A DNA stretch of 64,000 nt, from contig NC_023753.2 of the NCBI RefSeq assembly GCF_000499845.2, forward strand, positions 3,742,791-3,806,790. Direction: 5' to 3'. The notes beneath the pieces are model-generated. The model worked only from the letters and a program-made list of their open reading frames with translations. It was not told where the DNA came from and searched no databases. A program made the translations under genes and the position numbers. The DNA is from Phaseolus vulgaris (taxonomy: Eukaryota > Streptophyta > Magnoliopsida > Fabales > Fabaceae). The number at the start of each line of letters is the position of its first letter. Position 1 is the first letter of the stretch. This document shows positions 34,301 through 47,389 of this stretch, in pieces.

Positions 34301-35913
34301 CTTAGATGTTAGTACATAGGAAAATATTGGAGGTTATCAAGAAGCCACTTATTTAGACTACCTAAAGGTTTTGATGGGTTTTGGATTGACATGTTGCTAT
34401 GTAGGAACATTTCTGTCTGAAAAGGGTGTTGCCTATTGACCCAATATATGAATAATATGTCTTCCTAATTTCTTTCTTTCATACAAATGTATGAACCTTG
34501 GATAATTTTTATCTAATTGTCTTTCCTTGATATTAAGTGAAAATGCAGGACTCCTTGGTTTAACACGAGTAGGAAGCCGCAGAGTCATTCAAATATCAGC
34601 TGGATTCATGTTTTTCTTCTCAATATTAGGTATTGAAACAATTTCTTCAAATGTGTAAACACTTGAATTGGTGAAAATACTTTATTATATTGGAGAATTT
34701 GATCTTTCCTAAGGCTCTATTTTTAGTAGTACCCAGCAAAAGGTGGAATAAAATGAATTGGATATCATAACATTATGATGAAATGTAAAAGAGTTTTTAT
34801 TTCATTATTTGAGAAGTGAATAGAATAGTAATAAATTAACAAACAATAATGTTTTCCTATACCTCCCAAACTGGGAAAAAAATAGAGGTATTTGATGGAA
34901 TGGGATGGTATATATTTCATATATTCAACTCCCTCTGTCAAGCACTGAAAGCTAAAGTTTCATTCCATTCTACGTTTTTCTTATCCCCTCCATCAATTCA
35001 AACTTTTTTTAAGTGATGAAATAATCAAACTGATCTAGCTTTACTTTTATTATTTTGTTCTACTGATTCTTTACTTAAGTTCAGGTTTGTGCTTCTGTGC
35101 CAGGAAAATTTGGAGCAGTTCTTGCTTCAATACCTTTGTCAATTATAGCAGCTATTTACTGCGTTCTCTTTGCCTACGTAGGTAAGTCTGTGATTTACTG
35201 ATTTATGTGTTGCTTGGCCCAATGCATTGGAAATAATGCAACATGAATTAGGGAAAATAACTCTATCATCTTTATGTGTGTCTGTTTTCTTGTGAGAACA
35301 AACAAGTTAATGACCTAAACACCAAAAGTAAACTAGTGAATGCCGTGAAACTTGTCAATTCTCATGTAAAATGTATTTCCATTTGGATCATGGTAATTTC
35401 ATGTTTATTCCTGCATTATTTCTAATTTAGTTGTATCATTTTTTATGATGAGCAGCATCAGCTGGGCTTGGTTTTCTTCAATTCTGCAACCTAAACAGCT
35501 ACAGGTCATTGTTCATCCTAGGACTCTCTCTCTTCATTGGTTTATCTGTTCAACAGTATTTTAACGAGTATCTGTTGATATCTGGACATGGCCCTGTTCA
35601 TACTGGCTCCACTGCGGTTTGCATACTCAACTTCAAAGAAGTTTTCTTCATAATTCTTATTTTACTATTACACCATTGATTATTGTTTTTGCAGTTCAAC
35701 GATATAGTGCAAGTGATTTTCTCATCCCCAGCAACTGTAGCAATTATAGTTGCTTACTTCTTGGACTTAACTTTGAGACGTGGAGACAGCTTAACCCGCA
35801 GAGACAGTGGGAGACATTGGTGGGAAAAGTTCAGGAACTTCAATCATGATACTAGAAGTGAAGAGTTCTATTCACTTCCTTTCAACCTCAACAGATTCTT
35901 TCCTTCATATTGA
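31353..35913 (+). CDS. NAT4: Nucleobase-ascorbate transporter, NAT4-like, 14 exons, 529 aa
   Basis: Exons are 31353-31458, 31559-31656, 31739-31915, 32109-32209, 32324-32399, 32498-32557, 33048-33226, 33497-33593, 33897-33983, 34069-34127, 34538-34629, 35104-35181, 35456-35616 and 35695-35913. All are GT-AG and total 1590 nt. The product is an NCS2/NAT-family membrane transporter, expected to have ~14 transmembrane helices and to move purines, uracil or related substrates by cation symport at the plasma membrane (family knowledge). Signature residues are complete: QH at 44-45, E298 in VESTG, and the NAT motif ENAGLLGLTRVGSR from E348 with T356 and R357. The C-terminal RRDSGRHWWEKF and EEFYSLPFNLNRFFPS blocks match plant NATs. 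Length and the N-terminus (KDQLPGVDYCV) fit Arabidopsis NAT4 best. The start was chosen because the upstream in-frame ATG lies in the likely leader. Confidence 0.95.
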
Positions 35914-37471
35914 GAGAGAGCACTTCCTTTTTAAAATGATCAAGAGAAAATCTATGTTCCTTTTAGAATTTCTTCTCTCAAAGTGTGTAATATCTATACA
36001 AATAATACTGACTTGTTTCACCCTGCCCAACTATTTCAATTGGGCCTCTAGCAGTCCACTCTATAGTAATTAGGCCCATATGTAGCCATTGTCATGCGCC
36101 AATCACTCTCTGCTGAGTTTTTTCTTCCTGCATCTCCTACTTTTATTCTTACACCTGCGTATAAAATGTTCGCACTTAATTTCTCTTACTTCTTATTTTG
36201 AAGTGATACACGCTGACATTATATTACAACAATAGAATTTATTTATAACTTGAAATGATCATATAAGCTTTTGTTAAAGGCATAAATAGCTAATATGTTA
36301 TACAACAATAGGGATCAAAACTGATCATTTTAAATTTTAGTGGGAGCAAAAAGAAAGAAATAATTTACAGAGACCAAAATTTTAATTTATTTTAAGAAAC
36401 TAAAAACAAATTTGAACTTTTCTTTAGCTGCATAAACTATTTATTAAGTTTCATAATCAAACAATTATGATATTTTACAGTAAGATGCCTAATTTATTCT
36501 GTCTATATTGTAACATTGGTGATCTTAGATGAGATTTAAATAATTTGATTTTTTTTAAATGTGATAACGTTTACACATAATATCATTAAATTATGTAGTA
36601 TAAATTCAAATGATAAATAAATAGTTTTATATAGCTTAAAAAATAAAAAAAATAAAAATTATATACTACAATAAAGTGTACCAAAACTAATAAATTAATA
36701 TCTTACGAATGTATTTTATTTTACTTTCGATTGAAGTTTTCAATTAAGTTCACGTTCCTTTTAATAAACAAAAAACTCATGATGTTGTAACAAATATGTT
36801 GTGATGTGTCATTCAAATTGTGCCACGCGTCACTAAAAACATCATATAGCACAGTACAGAATGAGTAATTAATACCAAAGAAGCATAACTAAAGGCATTT
36901 ACTCCTTTCTTTTTTCCATTTTTTGTCATAAATAATGTATGCTGTTTATCAGTTTGGTAAAACAAAACAAAATAGATTGGAGAAAAGAAAAGAAAAAATA
37001 GTAAATTTTTTATTATTTAATTAGAAAAATGAGTTAAAATTTATTTTATTTATTGTTATTAATATTATTTATCATTAGTTTATTACAAAAAATAGTTTAA
37101 TATTTCATTTTAACAACATAATTGACTAGATATACAAAATAATTATTATAATGAAATTGTACAGATAAAAAAACATAAAGAAGAAAAAGTTTCACGACTA
37201 AAGACAACATAAATCATAGGATTTGGAACATGCAAAGACATTTTTGTTAGTAACATACATATGTAAGGAAAAAAAAGTGAATATTGGAAAATTAAAAGGC
37301 CTATATTATATATAAGCAAAGCTGCATTCTCCTCACTAGGCCATAGGCCATAGGCCATAACCGTAACCTCACAAGAAAACAAACAGGCATTTCAAGCACT
37401 CATCGTGTTTATAAGAGATATCAAATCAGAGACAGAATAAACACTAACAACAAGAAAACGAGAGACAAACA
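35914..37471. other. Spacer between the two transporter genes
   Basis: 3' UTR of the first gene, then AT-rich sequence, then the second gene's promoter. A triple CCATAGG/GGCCATA micro-repeat lies near 37339-37360. Confidence 0.55.
37302..37316 (+). promoter_or_regulatory. Candidate TATA box of the second transporter
   Basis: TATATTATATATAAG lies about 156-170 bp upstream of the start codon. No further promoter element can be supported. Confidence 0.45.
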
Positions 37472-40400
37472 ATGGAAGAAGAAAACGTGAATGAAATTCT
37501 CGGTGTTGCTCACTGTGTTCCAAGATTTCCCTCATGGCGTATATGCTATTACCAACCCTTCTTTTCTACCTAAACTTAATAATTAACACTTCACACTGAT
37601 ACGGTTTCTTCTGCTTTGCTTTGGTTGCAGCTGAAGGGATTTTTCTTGCGTTTCTGCATTTCGCGGTTGTGCTTGGGACCATTGCCATGGCTTCCTCCAT
37701 CCTTGTCCCTTTGATGGGTGGTGGCAATGTAATCGAACGTTTGAAGTTTTCTTATTAGCATTTTCATGTATACATGCTGATATATGTGTTTGTTTAGTTT
37801 TTCTGTTTCACTCGAATTTCTTTCTACTTGTTTTGAAATAAAATAAAATAGGAGGAGCAGGCTGAGATGATCGAGACTCTGCTTTTTGTTGCGGCCATTA
37901 ACACACTGATGCAAACGTTGTTTGGAACACGTCTTCCTGTGGTGATGGGACCATCCTACACTTTCCTCATTCCTGCTGTGTCCATTGCTGTTTCCACGAG
38001 GATGAGTGTGTTTGAAGATCCGCATCAGGTTAATCTATATATCAGTGTGTCTGCATTGTTGTGTTATTGCTCTATCTAATCACTATTTGGTGAAAATGCT
38101 TCTCACTAATTTCAAACTTTTCTTGGATGGTTTTTGTAGAGGTTTCTACATTCGATGAGAGCCATACAGGGGGCACTTATTGGTGCATCGGTTTTTCAAA
38201 TGGGTATTGGTTTTTTAGGATTTTGGAGGATTTTTGCAAGGTAATGTGCATGGTTGAGTTGAGAATCTATTTTGATGATTAGTGCAATTTGCGTCTTTGA
38301 TTAAATGAGTTATACTTTGGAACAGAAGAATCAGTGATATTATTAGTACTGATATCGCAGGTGTCTGAGCCCGCTTAGTGTGGTTCCCCTTGCCACTCTC
38401 ACTGGCATAGGACTCTTCATATCAGCATTTTCAACAGTACACGCATTGCTCTTTTCTTGTCTCTTTCATATTATTACTTCTTTAACAAACATAATCTGAT
38501 TCTTGTAGCTGCTACACTGTGTTGAAATTGCTCTCCCAGCATTCATCCTTCTCCTCCTGTTCCAGGTTTATTTTCCCACATCTATTTTAGTTTATTTTTT
38601 TAAATATTTGTATAGCAAAAACATAGTCATTAGTGAAGCAAATAGCAGAAGCACTATTTTTTTAATATAGGTTAAACTATTTATGTGTTATCTATACTTT
38701 AATAAACTTTACTGTTTAATATTTATATCTAAAAATGATCTTGATAGGTTTTTTTTCTTCCATAAAATATTACGATTTTATTTTAAATTTATTAAAAATG
38801 AATAAATTTTTGAAAGATAATACAAATAAATAAGTCAACGCTTGAAAAAATGACTTCAAAAGGAAGAAATAATATTTTAATTTTTTTAAATAATAAAAAT
38901 TGTGCTTCTATAATTTATTTTTTAATCATTTTTAATATATTTTTGAAACCGAGGTCGTATATCATTCTCTTATTCTTTTATTGTGTTGGAAAGATTACAC
39001 GGTAATTGTGTTTTTCTAATTACAATCACTCAATTGGTCCTTTTTTTTCAATTACAACTCTTTCTATTATTTATGTTAAGTTGGGATTTATATCTGGAAC
39101 AACCTTTGTTGCTTGTTTGGCCTTGTACTCTTTCACTTCAGCTTCTCCAAATTTACTGTCTGAGTCAAAATAAAAATAAAAATAGCAGAGCATATACAAG
39201 CAATTGGTCACAGGAAAATGCAAAGAAAAAAAAAAATAAATGGAAAGAGATTTGTGTGAATAAAGTGGACTTCCGTTTAAAAAATCGTGCATTAAATCAT
39301 GTACTCTTTCTTTTTTTTGTTCAAATAAAGTTATGTTTTTATACACAATTTTTTCACTAATTTAAAAAATATCAAAATAAATTGTGCATTGAAATATAAT
39401 TTCCTTAAAATAGTGTTTCAAAATTCGTCTTACTCGTTTATGTAATTTTTAAAAACTTTACCTATTTATAATAAATTTACCCCAATTTTATAAAATTAAC
39501 CTTCCATTGGTATATGCTACTTCTAGTAACTAAATTTATATCACACTAACTAAGGGTTTGTTTCACTTGAACAATGGAAAGGAAGAGAGTGGTAAAGGAA
39601 AGAACAACAATTTAGTGAAAATGAAGGATTTTTTAATTAAAAGAAATGAGAAAGAATGTTTTATTATAATATTATTTAATTTTTTATTATTTATATATTA
39701 TTAATATATTTAAAAATCGTTAAAACTTAATAAAATCAACATAATCGATAATTCCATCCTCCAAATAAATAATTTTCATCTACCTTCCGTGCCAATATAT
39801 AGTAGAAGAACGGAAATAAATTAAGACTAAAAGATATTAACCATGATATGTATAGATACTAAAAATGGTAAATATATATGAGAATATATATATATATATA
39901 CACTAAAATGAATATTTTTATTTTTAAATATAAGGACGAAGTAGTAAAATTTGTATACCTATAGGTGCTGAACGAGTAATTAAATCATTAATATATCATC
40001 AAGATTTCTTGATATTAAATATATATGCTACCAAAGCTTAGTTGTTCTAGTGTTACAAGTTTGATTTTCTGAGTTTCAAGTCTTCTGTATGGATATAACT
40101 CACGAAGAGCTAGAATAAGATTATTTAGACCGAAATATATATATTCTTCTGCTTAACGTTGCTACATGCATAATAATTTCACTAAATGATTTGGCTGACT
40201 CTTCACTAAAATTTTAACTTAGAAGATTCAAATATGTAAGAAATGATTTACCCTTTTAATCTGTGTGTGCATATTATTTACCCACATAAATCAACATTTT
40301 AAACTGACATTTCTACTGTTGTTAATCAATGGCCTTGTAGTACATTCCTCAAAGGCTGAAATCAAGTGGAGTTGATCGATTTGCAATCATAGTTTCAATT

Positions 40401-42933
40401 GGAATTGCATGGGCCTGTGCTGAATTTCTTACTGCAGCTGGTGCATTCAAAGAAAGACCGGCTAAAATTCAAATGACTTGTTGTACAAATCAATATGCGA
40501 TAGTTACTGCTGCTCCCTGGTCAGTCTTAAGTAGCTTGTTTGTGTTATTAAGACTCATGTAGTTCTTTCAAATCCATATTTTGTGTTTCTGATATGATAA
40601 GGCTTTAAAATATTAAACTGGTTTTTTCAATTTTGTACATGGAGCTGAATGTGTTCTGACCACCTCTTATTGCTGATGGTAATTCATTCATTCATTCATG
40701 TGGATGGTTATCTAAAGCTCTATTCTTCAATTAGATTTCATTTCATTTGTGCAGGATAAGAGTTCCACGTCCATTTCAATGGGGACACCCTTCTTTCAAT
40801 GCTGGTGATATTTTTGCTATGCTTTCTGCTTCTCTTGTTGCAACTGTAGAGGTTTGCTGCTTTTTTTTATAATTTAAACATAATTGTTTTGTGAGGATGG
40901 TTTTTATATTATTGATAAAATAATCATAAAGACTAACGCTAGCAATATTTTGAACATGACAATGTGTAAATTTGCAAAATTTTGGTGAACTGCCCCTGCT
41001 CTTTTTCACATTATCTTGTAATTTGACAACTCCTAATGATAAGGGGTATTATTGAAGTTCTTTTTATTTGGATGTACTTTGATATAAGTCATTATTTGAG
41101 GACAGTCAACAGGGACATTGATTGCAGCATCAAGATTAGGTAAAGCAACCCCTATTCCACCATCTGTGCTTGGTCGTGGTGTTGGCTGGCTGGTAATGTC
41201 TCATTCTTTGACATTACATTTTTACGTCCATTTACTTCTAAGAAATCAGACTTATTCGTCGAAGTTCGATGATTTCAGGGCATAGGTACTCTTTTGGATG
41301 GATTTTTTGGCACTGGAACTGGATCCACTGCATCAGTGTACATTTTGTTTACCTTTAAAAATCATCTAAACTAACTACTATTCTTTGGCAAACTATCCTA
41401 GTTTTCCTGATTCTAAGCATAAAACGAGTTTTCTAATATTTTATCACTCAATGTTAATAGTCTACAAATTTGTTTTATGATGAGATTAAGATGTTATCGT
41501 CTAAGAAAATCTTTGAGGTTATCAGGAACACCTGATTACACTACATAGAGGTTGTGAACAGAGTTGAGCATCCTGCCAATCACTGGTTAAGGCAGGACAT
41601 TTCTGTATGAAAATGATGCTGAAGATGTTGCTTATAGACCAAATATATGAATAATATGGCTGCCCAATTGTCTTCTATTAAACGTGTGAACTTTGGAAAA
41701 AAAATCTTTTGTTTTTGCCTCAAAGACTTTATCTAATTGTCTTTCCTTTTATTTCCTGCATTAAGTGCAAATGCAGGACTCTTGGGTTTAACACGAGTAG
41801 GAAGTCGCAGAGTCGTTCAAATATCAACTGGATTCATGCTTTTCTTCTCTATATTAGGTGTTGCAACGACTTATTCCAATTTCTAAACACTCGGGTGTAT
41901 TGGTGAAAGCAAATGTGCCATATTTTATATTTGCCTTGGAGAAATTGTTCCTTCCTAAGCCTTTTTTTGGATATCTAACAACACAGGTGGAATGGAATAA
42001 AATGAATATAGCGAGAATGGTCTTAGTGATAAAAAAAAAGTCAAACTTATCAAGCTTTACATGTTATTTTTTCCGCCTAATTTGTTCTGCTTAAGCATTC
42101 AGGATTGTGTTTCTGTGTCAGGAAAATTTGGAGCATCTCTTGCAGCAGTGCCTTTGCCTATTGTAGCAGCTATTTACTGCATTCTCTTTTCCTTCGTAGG
42201 TACGTGCGTGATTTATGTTATATGGTCGGATGATACATTGAAAATAATGCAACGTCAATTAAGGAAAATAATTCTACAATATTGATATGCGTATATATGC
42301 ATTTTATGAGAACTAACAAGTTAATGACCAAGAAACCAAAAGCAAATAAGTGACTACTTACTGATTGCCATGAAACTTAAGTAAACCATTGGATCATATA
42401 CTAATTCTATGTTTTGTTCCTGAGTTACTTCTATATTTGATTATGTTTCTTCTATGACGAGCAGCATCCGCTGGCCTTGGTTTTCTTCAATTCTGCAATC
42501 TTAACAGTTATAGGTCGATGCTCATCCTTGGACTTTCTCTCTGCATCGGTTTATCTGTTCCACAGTATTTCCACGATGATCTGTTGCTACCCAAAAATGA
42601 TCGTCTTCATACTGGCTCCACTTGGGTTTGTATATAATACCTTGATTCTGTTGGTTTTAGTTTAACTATACCTACCTTTGGTTCTTGTGGTTCATTGTAA
42701 CTCTCCTTTTGCAGTTCAACAATACAGCGCAAGTGCTTCTCTCATCCCCAGCAACTGTGGCAATTATAGTTGCTTGCTTCTTGGATTTAACTCTGCATCG
42801 TGGAGACACCTCAACTCGGCGAGACAGTGGGAGACTCTGGTGGGAAAAGTTCATGAACTTTAATCAGGATATTAGAACTAAAGACTTCTATTCACTTCCT
42901 TTCAACCTGGACAGATTTTTCCCCTCAGTTTGA
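37472..42933 (+). CDS. NAT-family transporter paralogue with altered signature residues, 14 exons, 515 aa
   Basis: Exons are 37472-37538, 37631-37728, 37852-38028, 38140-38240, 38361-38436, 38509-38565, 40341-40519, 40755-40851, 41106-41192, 41279-41337, 41766-41857, 42122-42199, 42465-42625 and 42715-42933. They total 1548 nt with all GT-AG sites and phases identical to the gene at 31353-35913. Exon 6 is one codon shorter and the N-terminus 13 residues shorter. The frame is intact, but two family hallmarks are changed: QH is LH (residues 31-32), and the first residue of the NAT motif is Ala (ANAGLLGLTRVGSR, A334) instead of Gln/Glu/Pro. E284 in VESTG is kept. Intron 6 has grown to 1775 bp from 490. 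The gene is expected to be a membrane protein; transport may be lost or its specificity changed. It is in tandem with the first gene, 1.56 kb downstream. Confidence 0.93.
38566..40340. other. Expanded intron 6 of the second transporter
   Basis: AT-rich 1775-bp intron, against 490 bp in the paralogue. Only the last ~150 bases resemble the paralogue's intron. No transposon terminus or coding domain was recognised in the extra sequence. Confidence 0.6.
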
Positions 42934-44275
42934 GTGCACTTCCACTTTAAAATGAACAAGAGGATATCTATATATAACTCTCAAGACAATCTTCCTACGA
43001 ATATAGTACAACATATCATCGTATCTTCGATTGAAGTAGTATGCATAAAGAAAGATACTAGAGCAAAAGAGTTGCAGTTTGCAGCAATTTGCATGCATGC
43101 TAAGTTTTTGTCTTACACGTCTATGTACTTGAAGCGGAATATTCTCTGCATTAGGAATGTTTACAGAACCTTACTCTACTTATCTGACTCTGCTCAGTTA
43201 TTCTAATCGGGCCTTATGTTTTACCAGTGAGGATGTGAATGAATGTAGTGTCTTTTAGGAGTGAAGCTTGAAATTGAGTCGAAGCTCAAAGTGGGAAACA
43301 TATGAGAGATGACAATGATGTATGAAATCAAAGGACTAAAAAGGAACGTGCAAATTGAAGTTTTGAAATCTGTGTTGTGGAATTGGACATGAAATTTATG
43401 GCTTTCTTATAGGCTCACCTAGGCATGGTTTAGACTAAGTGGGTCCATGTGGAAGCCCTTGTCCTGCGGGAATCAGCTTCCGTCTTGTCGTATACTCACA
43501 TGAAAAACATCAATAATTTAGTTTCAACCGAGTACTGGTGTGAAAAAAGGTTGATACTCATAGTTAATGAAAAATTAGTTTCGGTGTAGAAATATAGATA
43601 TTTCTAGCTCAAAACAAATTCACTTCCTCAAAAGGTTGTTTTTTCTTTTTGGATAAAGAAGGAAAAGCTCAAAACAAAAACAAACTCAACTTATTATTTC
43701 ATAATATAAATTGTGTTTTTTATGATTCTTTTACATCTATATTTATTTTAATATTGTTTTCATTTAAACTTTCAATGCACATTGTATTACACAACACTGT
43801 TCAACTCCCGCGTACGAAGGTAAAGGTTGTCTGAAATCTTTGATTTCGCTTTGAACAACATATTTGATAGTGATCTCATTTTTTTGGTGTATGTAACACG
43901 TGATGCAGTTATATAAAGAAGAACTATTTAAAAGACAGAATGCTCACGTGTCATGCGAATATAGTGATTTCCTTTGACTTTCACATAAGGCTCGATTCAT
44001 CATTAGATTTGATGTTATATATAAACATAATTATAACTCACATCATATGTTGAAAACTTTTATATTATATATAATATCTCAACAATCACGTATATTATTA
44101 TTATTTTATTTAAAAAATCTATTTATGTTTATATCTAATTAGTTTCTTTGTCCTATTTTTATGTTACTTTCCCTCATAAATTTTATTGGTTCAACACAAT
44201 TCAAATACTATAAATAAATTTTGACGATTTATACTACCTATTCTTTATTTAAAGGTATGCCCAAAAGACATATGT
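42934..44275. other. Transporter 3' region and intergenic sequence
   Basis: The first ~300-500 bases are higher-complexity sequence, probably 3' UTR and flank. AT-rich after that. No gene recognised. Confidence 0.5.
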
Positions 44276-45415
44276 AAGTGTGGCTTACAATACCAGTTTT
44301 TCCTGTTAATTATATTTATTTTATCTTTTTTTTAAATAAGTTATTAGTAGATGATACATCAATAATGTGAAAATAATTATCTCCCCCAAAGTGACAAACC
44401 AACATATAAAATTACTAATTGTAAATGTTATTTTGTTTGTTTTTAACATTTATTACATTTTTTTTACCACAATCTAAATTAAAGGGATAAATACATTGAA
44501 TTGTTATAGGATATTAAATTTAACTTAATAGAAATGTGAACCCACAAACGTGAAAATTGCCAGAATTTTATTAATATATATTTTTTAATAACTTAATGAC
44601 ATATTACACGTCTAATACTCTTAATCATTAGTTTTCTTAATAATTAATAATATATATATATATATATATATGTGTGTGAGAGAGAGAGAGATAGGATGAA
44701 GAGAAATCAAATTACATTTAAATAAATATAATAACTTAATACATTATTTAGTACATTTTAATCAGATAAACTCATATTCAAATTCAATATATAAATTAAA
44801 AAAATTATTTCATACATGAATAATATTTACAACATTTCTTACTTTGTCGGATGTTACTTATTCTTTTTGATTAAAGCACAAAGTTATCACTAAGAGAGTA
44901 TTTAATATTTAATTTTATAATGGAATAAGAAGAAAATATCTAATACTTTAAGTAAGTCTGGCTTACAATACCAGTTTTTTTTGTGAATTATATTTATTTT
45001 ATCTTTTTTTAAATAAGTTATTAGTAGATGATACATCAATAATGTTAAAATAATTATCTCCCTCAAAGTGACAAAGCAACCTATAAAATTACTAATTACT
45101 AATTGTTAATGTTATTTTGTTTGTTTTTAACATTTATTACAATTTTTTTTACTATAGGATGAAGAGAAATAAAATTACATTTAAATAAATATAATAACTT
45201 AATACATAATTTAGTACATTTTAATTAGATAAACTCATATTCAAATTTAATATATAAATTAAAAAACTATTTCATATATAAATAATATTTACAACATCTC
45301 TTACTTTGTCGGATATTACTTATTCTTATTTTATAAAAGCACAAAGTTATCACTAAGAGTATTTAATATTTAATTTTATAATGGAATAAGAAGAAAATAT
45401 CTAATAGTTTAAACA
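44276..45415. repeat. Large tandem duplication, two units
   Basis: Unit 1 (44276-44950) and unit 2 (44953-45415) share two long blocks. The first is GGCTTACAATACCAGTTTTT through TTAGTAGATGATACATCAAT. The second is GGATGAAGAGAAAT through CACAAAGTTATCACTAAGAG to AATGGAATAAGAAGAAAATA. Unit 1 has ~210 extra bases (about 44463-44690, including a TA/GA microsatellite) absent from unit 2. Confidence 0.88.
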
Positions 45416-46391
45416 ATGTCTCTAGTAATATTTTTTTTGTCTTACACTCTTACTTGTGCTTTTGAAGTCATCATTAGTCACTCAATGGTATAGATGATAA
45501 TAGGATGAGATATTATATCCTCTCCACTTTGAAAGTAAAATCCACACCATCTTCATTTTTTTATATAAAATTTGTGTTTTATTCTCATATTTATTCTTGT
45601 ATTACCTTATATATTATTGTTTCAATAATTTTTTTATAAAAAAAAATTACAACAAAAACAACATGATATTAAAAAGATTCCCTATAAAAACATACACATA
45701 TTCTTTTCTTTCATATAAAATAAGAAAGAAAGATATAAGGTAATTATAGAAAAAAAAAGTAAAAAAATTACATGTGATTAAAAGTATAAGACAACTAAAA
45801 CATATATTACTTGTGTATATGATTTAAAGATAAAGTATCTTAGTAATCTAGAGTGAATATCGAACAAATTAAACGATTGAGATACAAATAAATATGTAGA
45901 AAAAAATAATTTTTTAAATGTGACCAAACTAAAAATGAAAAAAAAAAGTGAAGAGAAGATAATTGTTTTAGGTTATCTATTGATTCAACATTTAAAATTA
46001 AGAATTTGACATTTTCACATAACAAAAAACAAATAAAAATATTAAAAATGATTATAAATTATTAAATGTGGGTTTTATATGATTTAATTTGATAAAATTG
46101 ATATTTGTGTTTCCTAAAATGCAATACATTGTTTAAAAAAACCATACAAAGAAAAAAAAATCTTTAATCAAATGTTGTGATGAAAGACATGGGACATTAG
46201 AGATTTGAATAAAATTAGTGGATATCATACCATAGAATAATCAAGAGAAAAATGAAGATTTGTGTAGTGAAAGAATAATTGTTTAAATTAAACTAAATCA
46301 AGAAAAAAAGGGGAATGGTGAAAAATAATTTTTGTTAGGTTACCTAATAAACTAATGGTATTTTAGTAATTTAAAACGGGGTCAAATATTT
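45416..46391. other. AT-rich intergenic sequence
   Basis: Low-complexity sequence; no gene, RNA or transposon terminus recognised. Confidence 0.45.
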
Positions 46392-46508
46392 TGTTGGAGA
46401 TCCCATATCGATTAGAGATTAGAGCCTTTCATGGTATATAAGTGGGTGCAAACCTCAACCTCATGAGAGCCGGTTTTATGGGGTTGAGTTAGACTTAAAG
46501 TCCACTTC
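46392..46508 (+). repeat. TGTTGGAGAT repeat (LTR-like)
   Basis: It runs from TGTTGGAGATCCCATATCGA through TATATAAGTGGGTGCAAAC and GCCGGTTTTATGGGGTTGAG to CTTAAAGTCCACTTC. It is the fullest of the copies in this window (others at 1635-1862 and 63973). It lies directly before Copia integrase-like sequence and may be what remains of that element's LTR, but the match is not proven. Confidence 0.7.
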
Positions 46509-46512
46509 GTAT

Positions 46513-46815
46513 TTGTCTACATATTCATCTTTGTCCTGTACCCGATTTAAGGAATGGTACATCAAACATCATGTTGCACATATTATAAACATGCTTACAA
46601 CACCTGCTTTAAACCATTATTCTCCTCATGAAATGCTTTACAAAATTGCATCAGATTTTAATGGATTAAAGGTGTTTGGATCTTTATGTTATGCTAGCAC
46701 TTCGTCAACAAGTAGAAGAAAATTTGATCAAATGACATCATTTTTATTGGTTTTAAAGGAGAATAAAAAGATATGTTATGTTGAATATTCAATCCATATC
46801 AATTTTCGTGTCTAG
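46513..46815 (+). pseudogene. Copia integrase C-terminal fragment
   Basis: Recognisable words are ALNHYSPHEMLYKI, LKVFGSLCYASTSS and RRKFDQ, the usual stretch after the catalytic core of Copia integrases. The catalytic residues are missing. Confidence 0.82.
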
Positions 46816-47389
46816 GGATATTATCTTTTGTAAACATGTTTTTCCATATCAAAGGATTCAAGATACTAACAATGAAACTATCAGTACTAATATTTATGAT
46901 CTTTTTTTTTTACTATTTTGAGTCAGTCATCACAAGTCATTATTGCATCCTGTGATAATGCTAAAAATAACAGTAATAATAAATGCGAATCAAACATTGA
47001 GGTTCCAAAATACTTTTTTTTTCATATAAACCAAAACCTAAATGAAGATCATGACACAATTTTTTTTTTTTAATTAGATCAGTATGTCTGAACGAGTACC
47101 AAAATAAAACAACCACCTGAGTATCTAAAGGATTACTATTGTAATCTTAATGTTTCCAATACGTCTTCAAGAGTTAAGTATCATTTTGAATTTTGTTTTG
47201 ACTTATAACAATTTATCACTTTCTTACACATCTTTTGTTATGTCTCTTCCTTCACATGTTGAGCCAAACACTCTAAAGCTGTGAACCATGACTGTTGAGG
47301 AAAAACTATACAATGTGAGATATTTGCTCTGGAGTCAAATCAAAAATAGAAGATTGTTCTTCTGCCTAAGGAAAAAAACAACCATAGGT

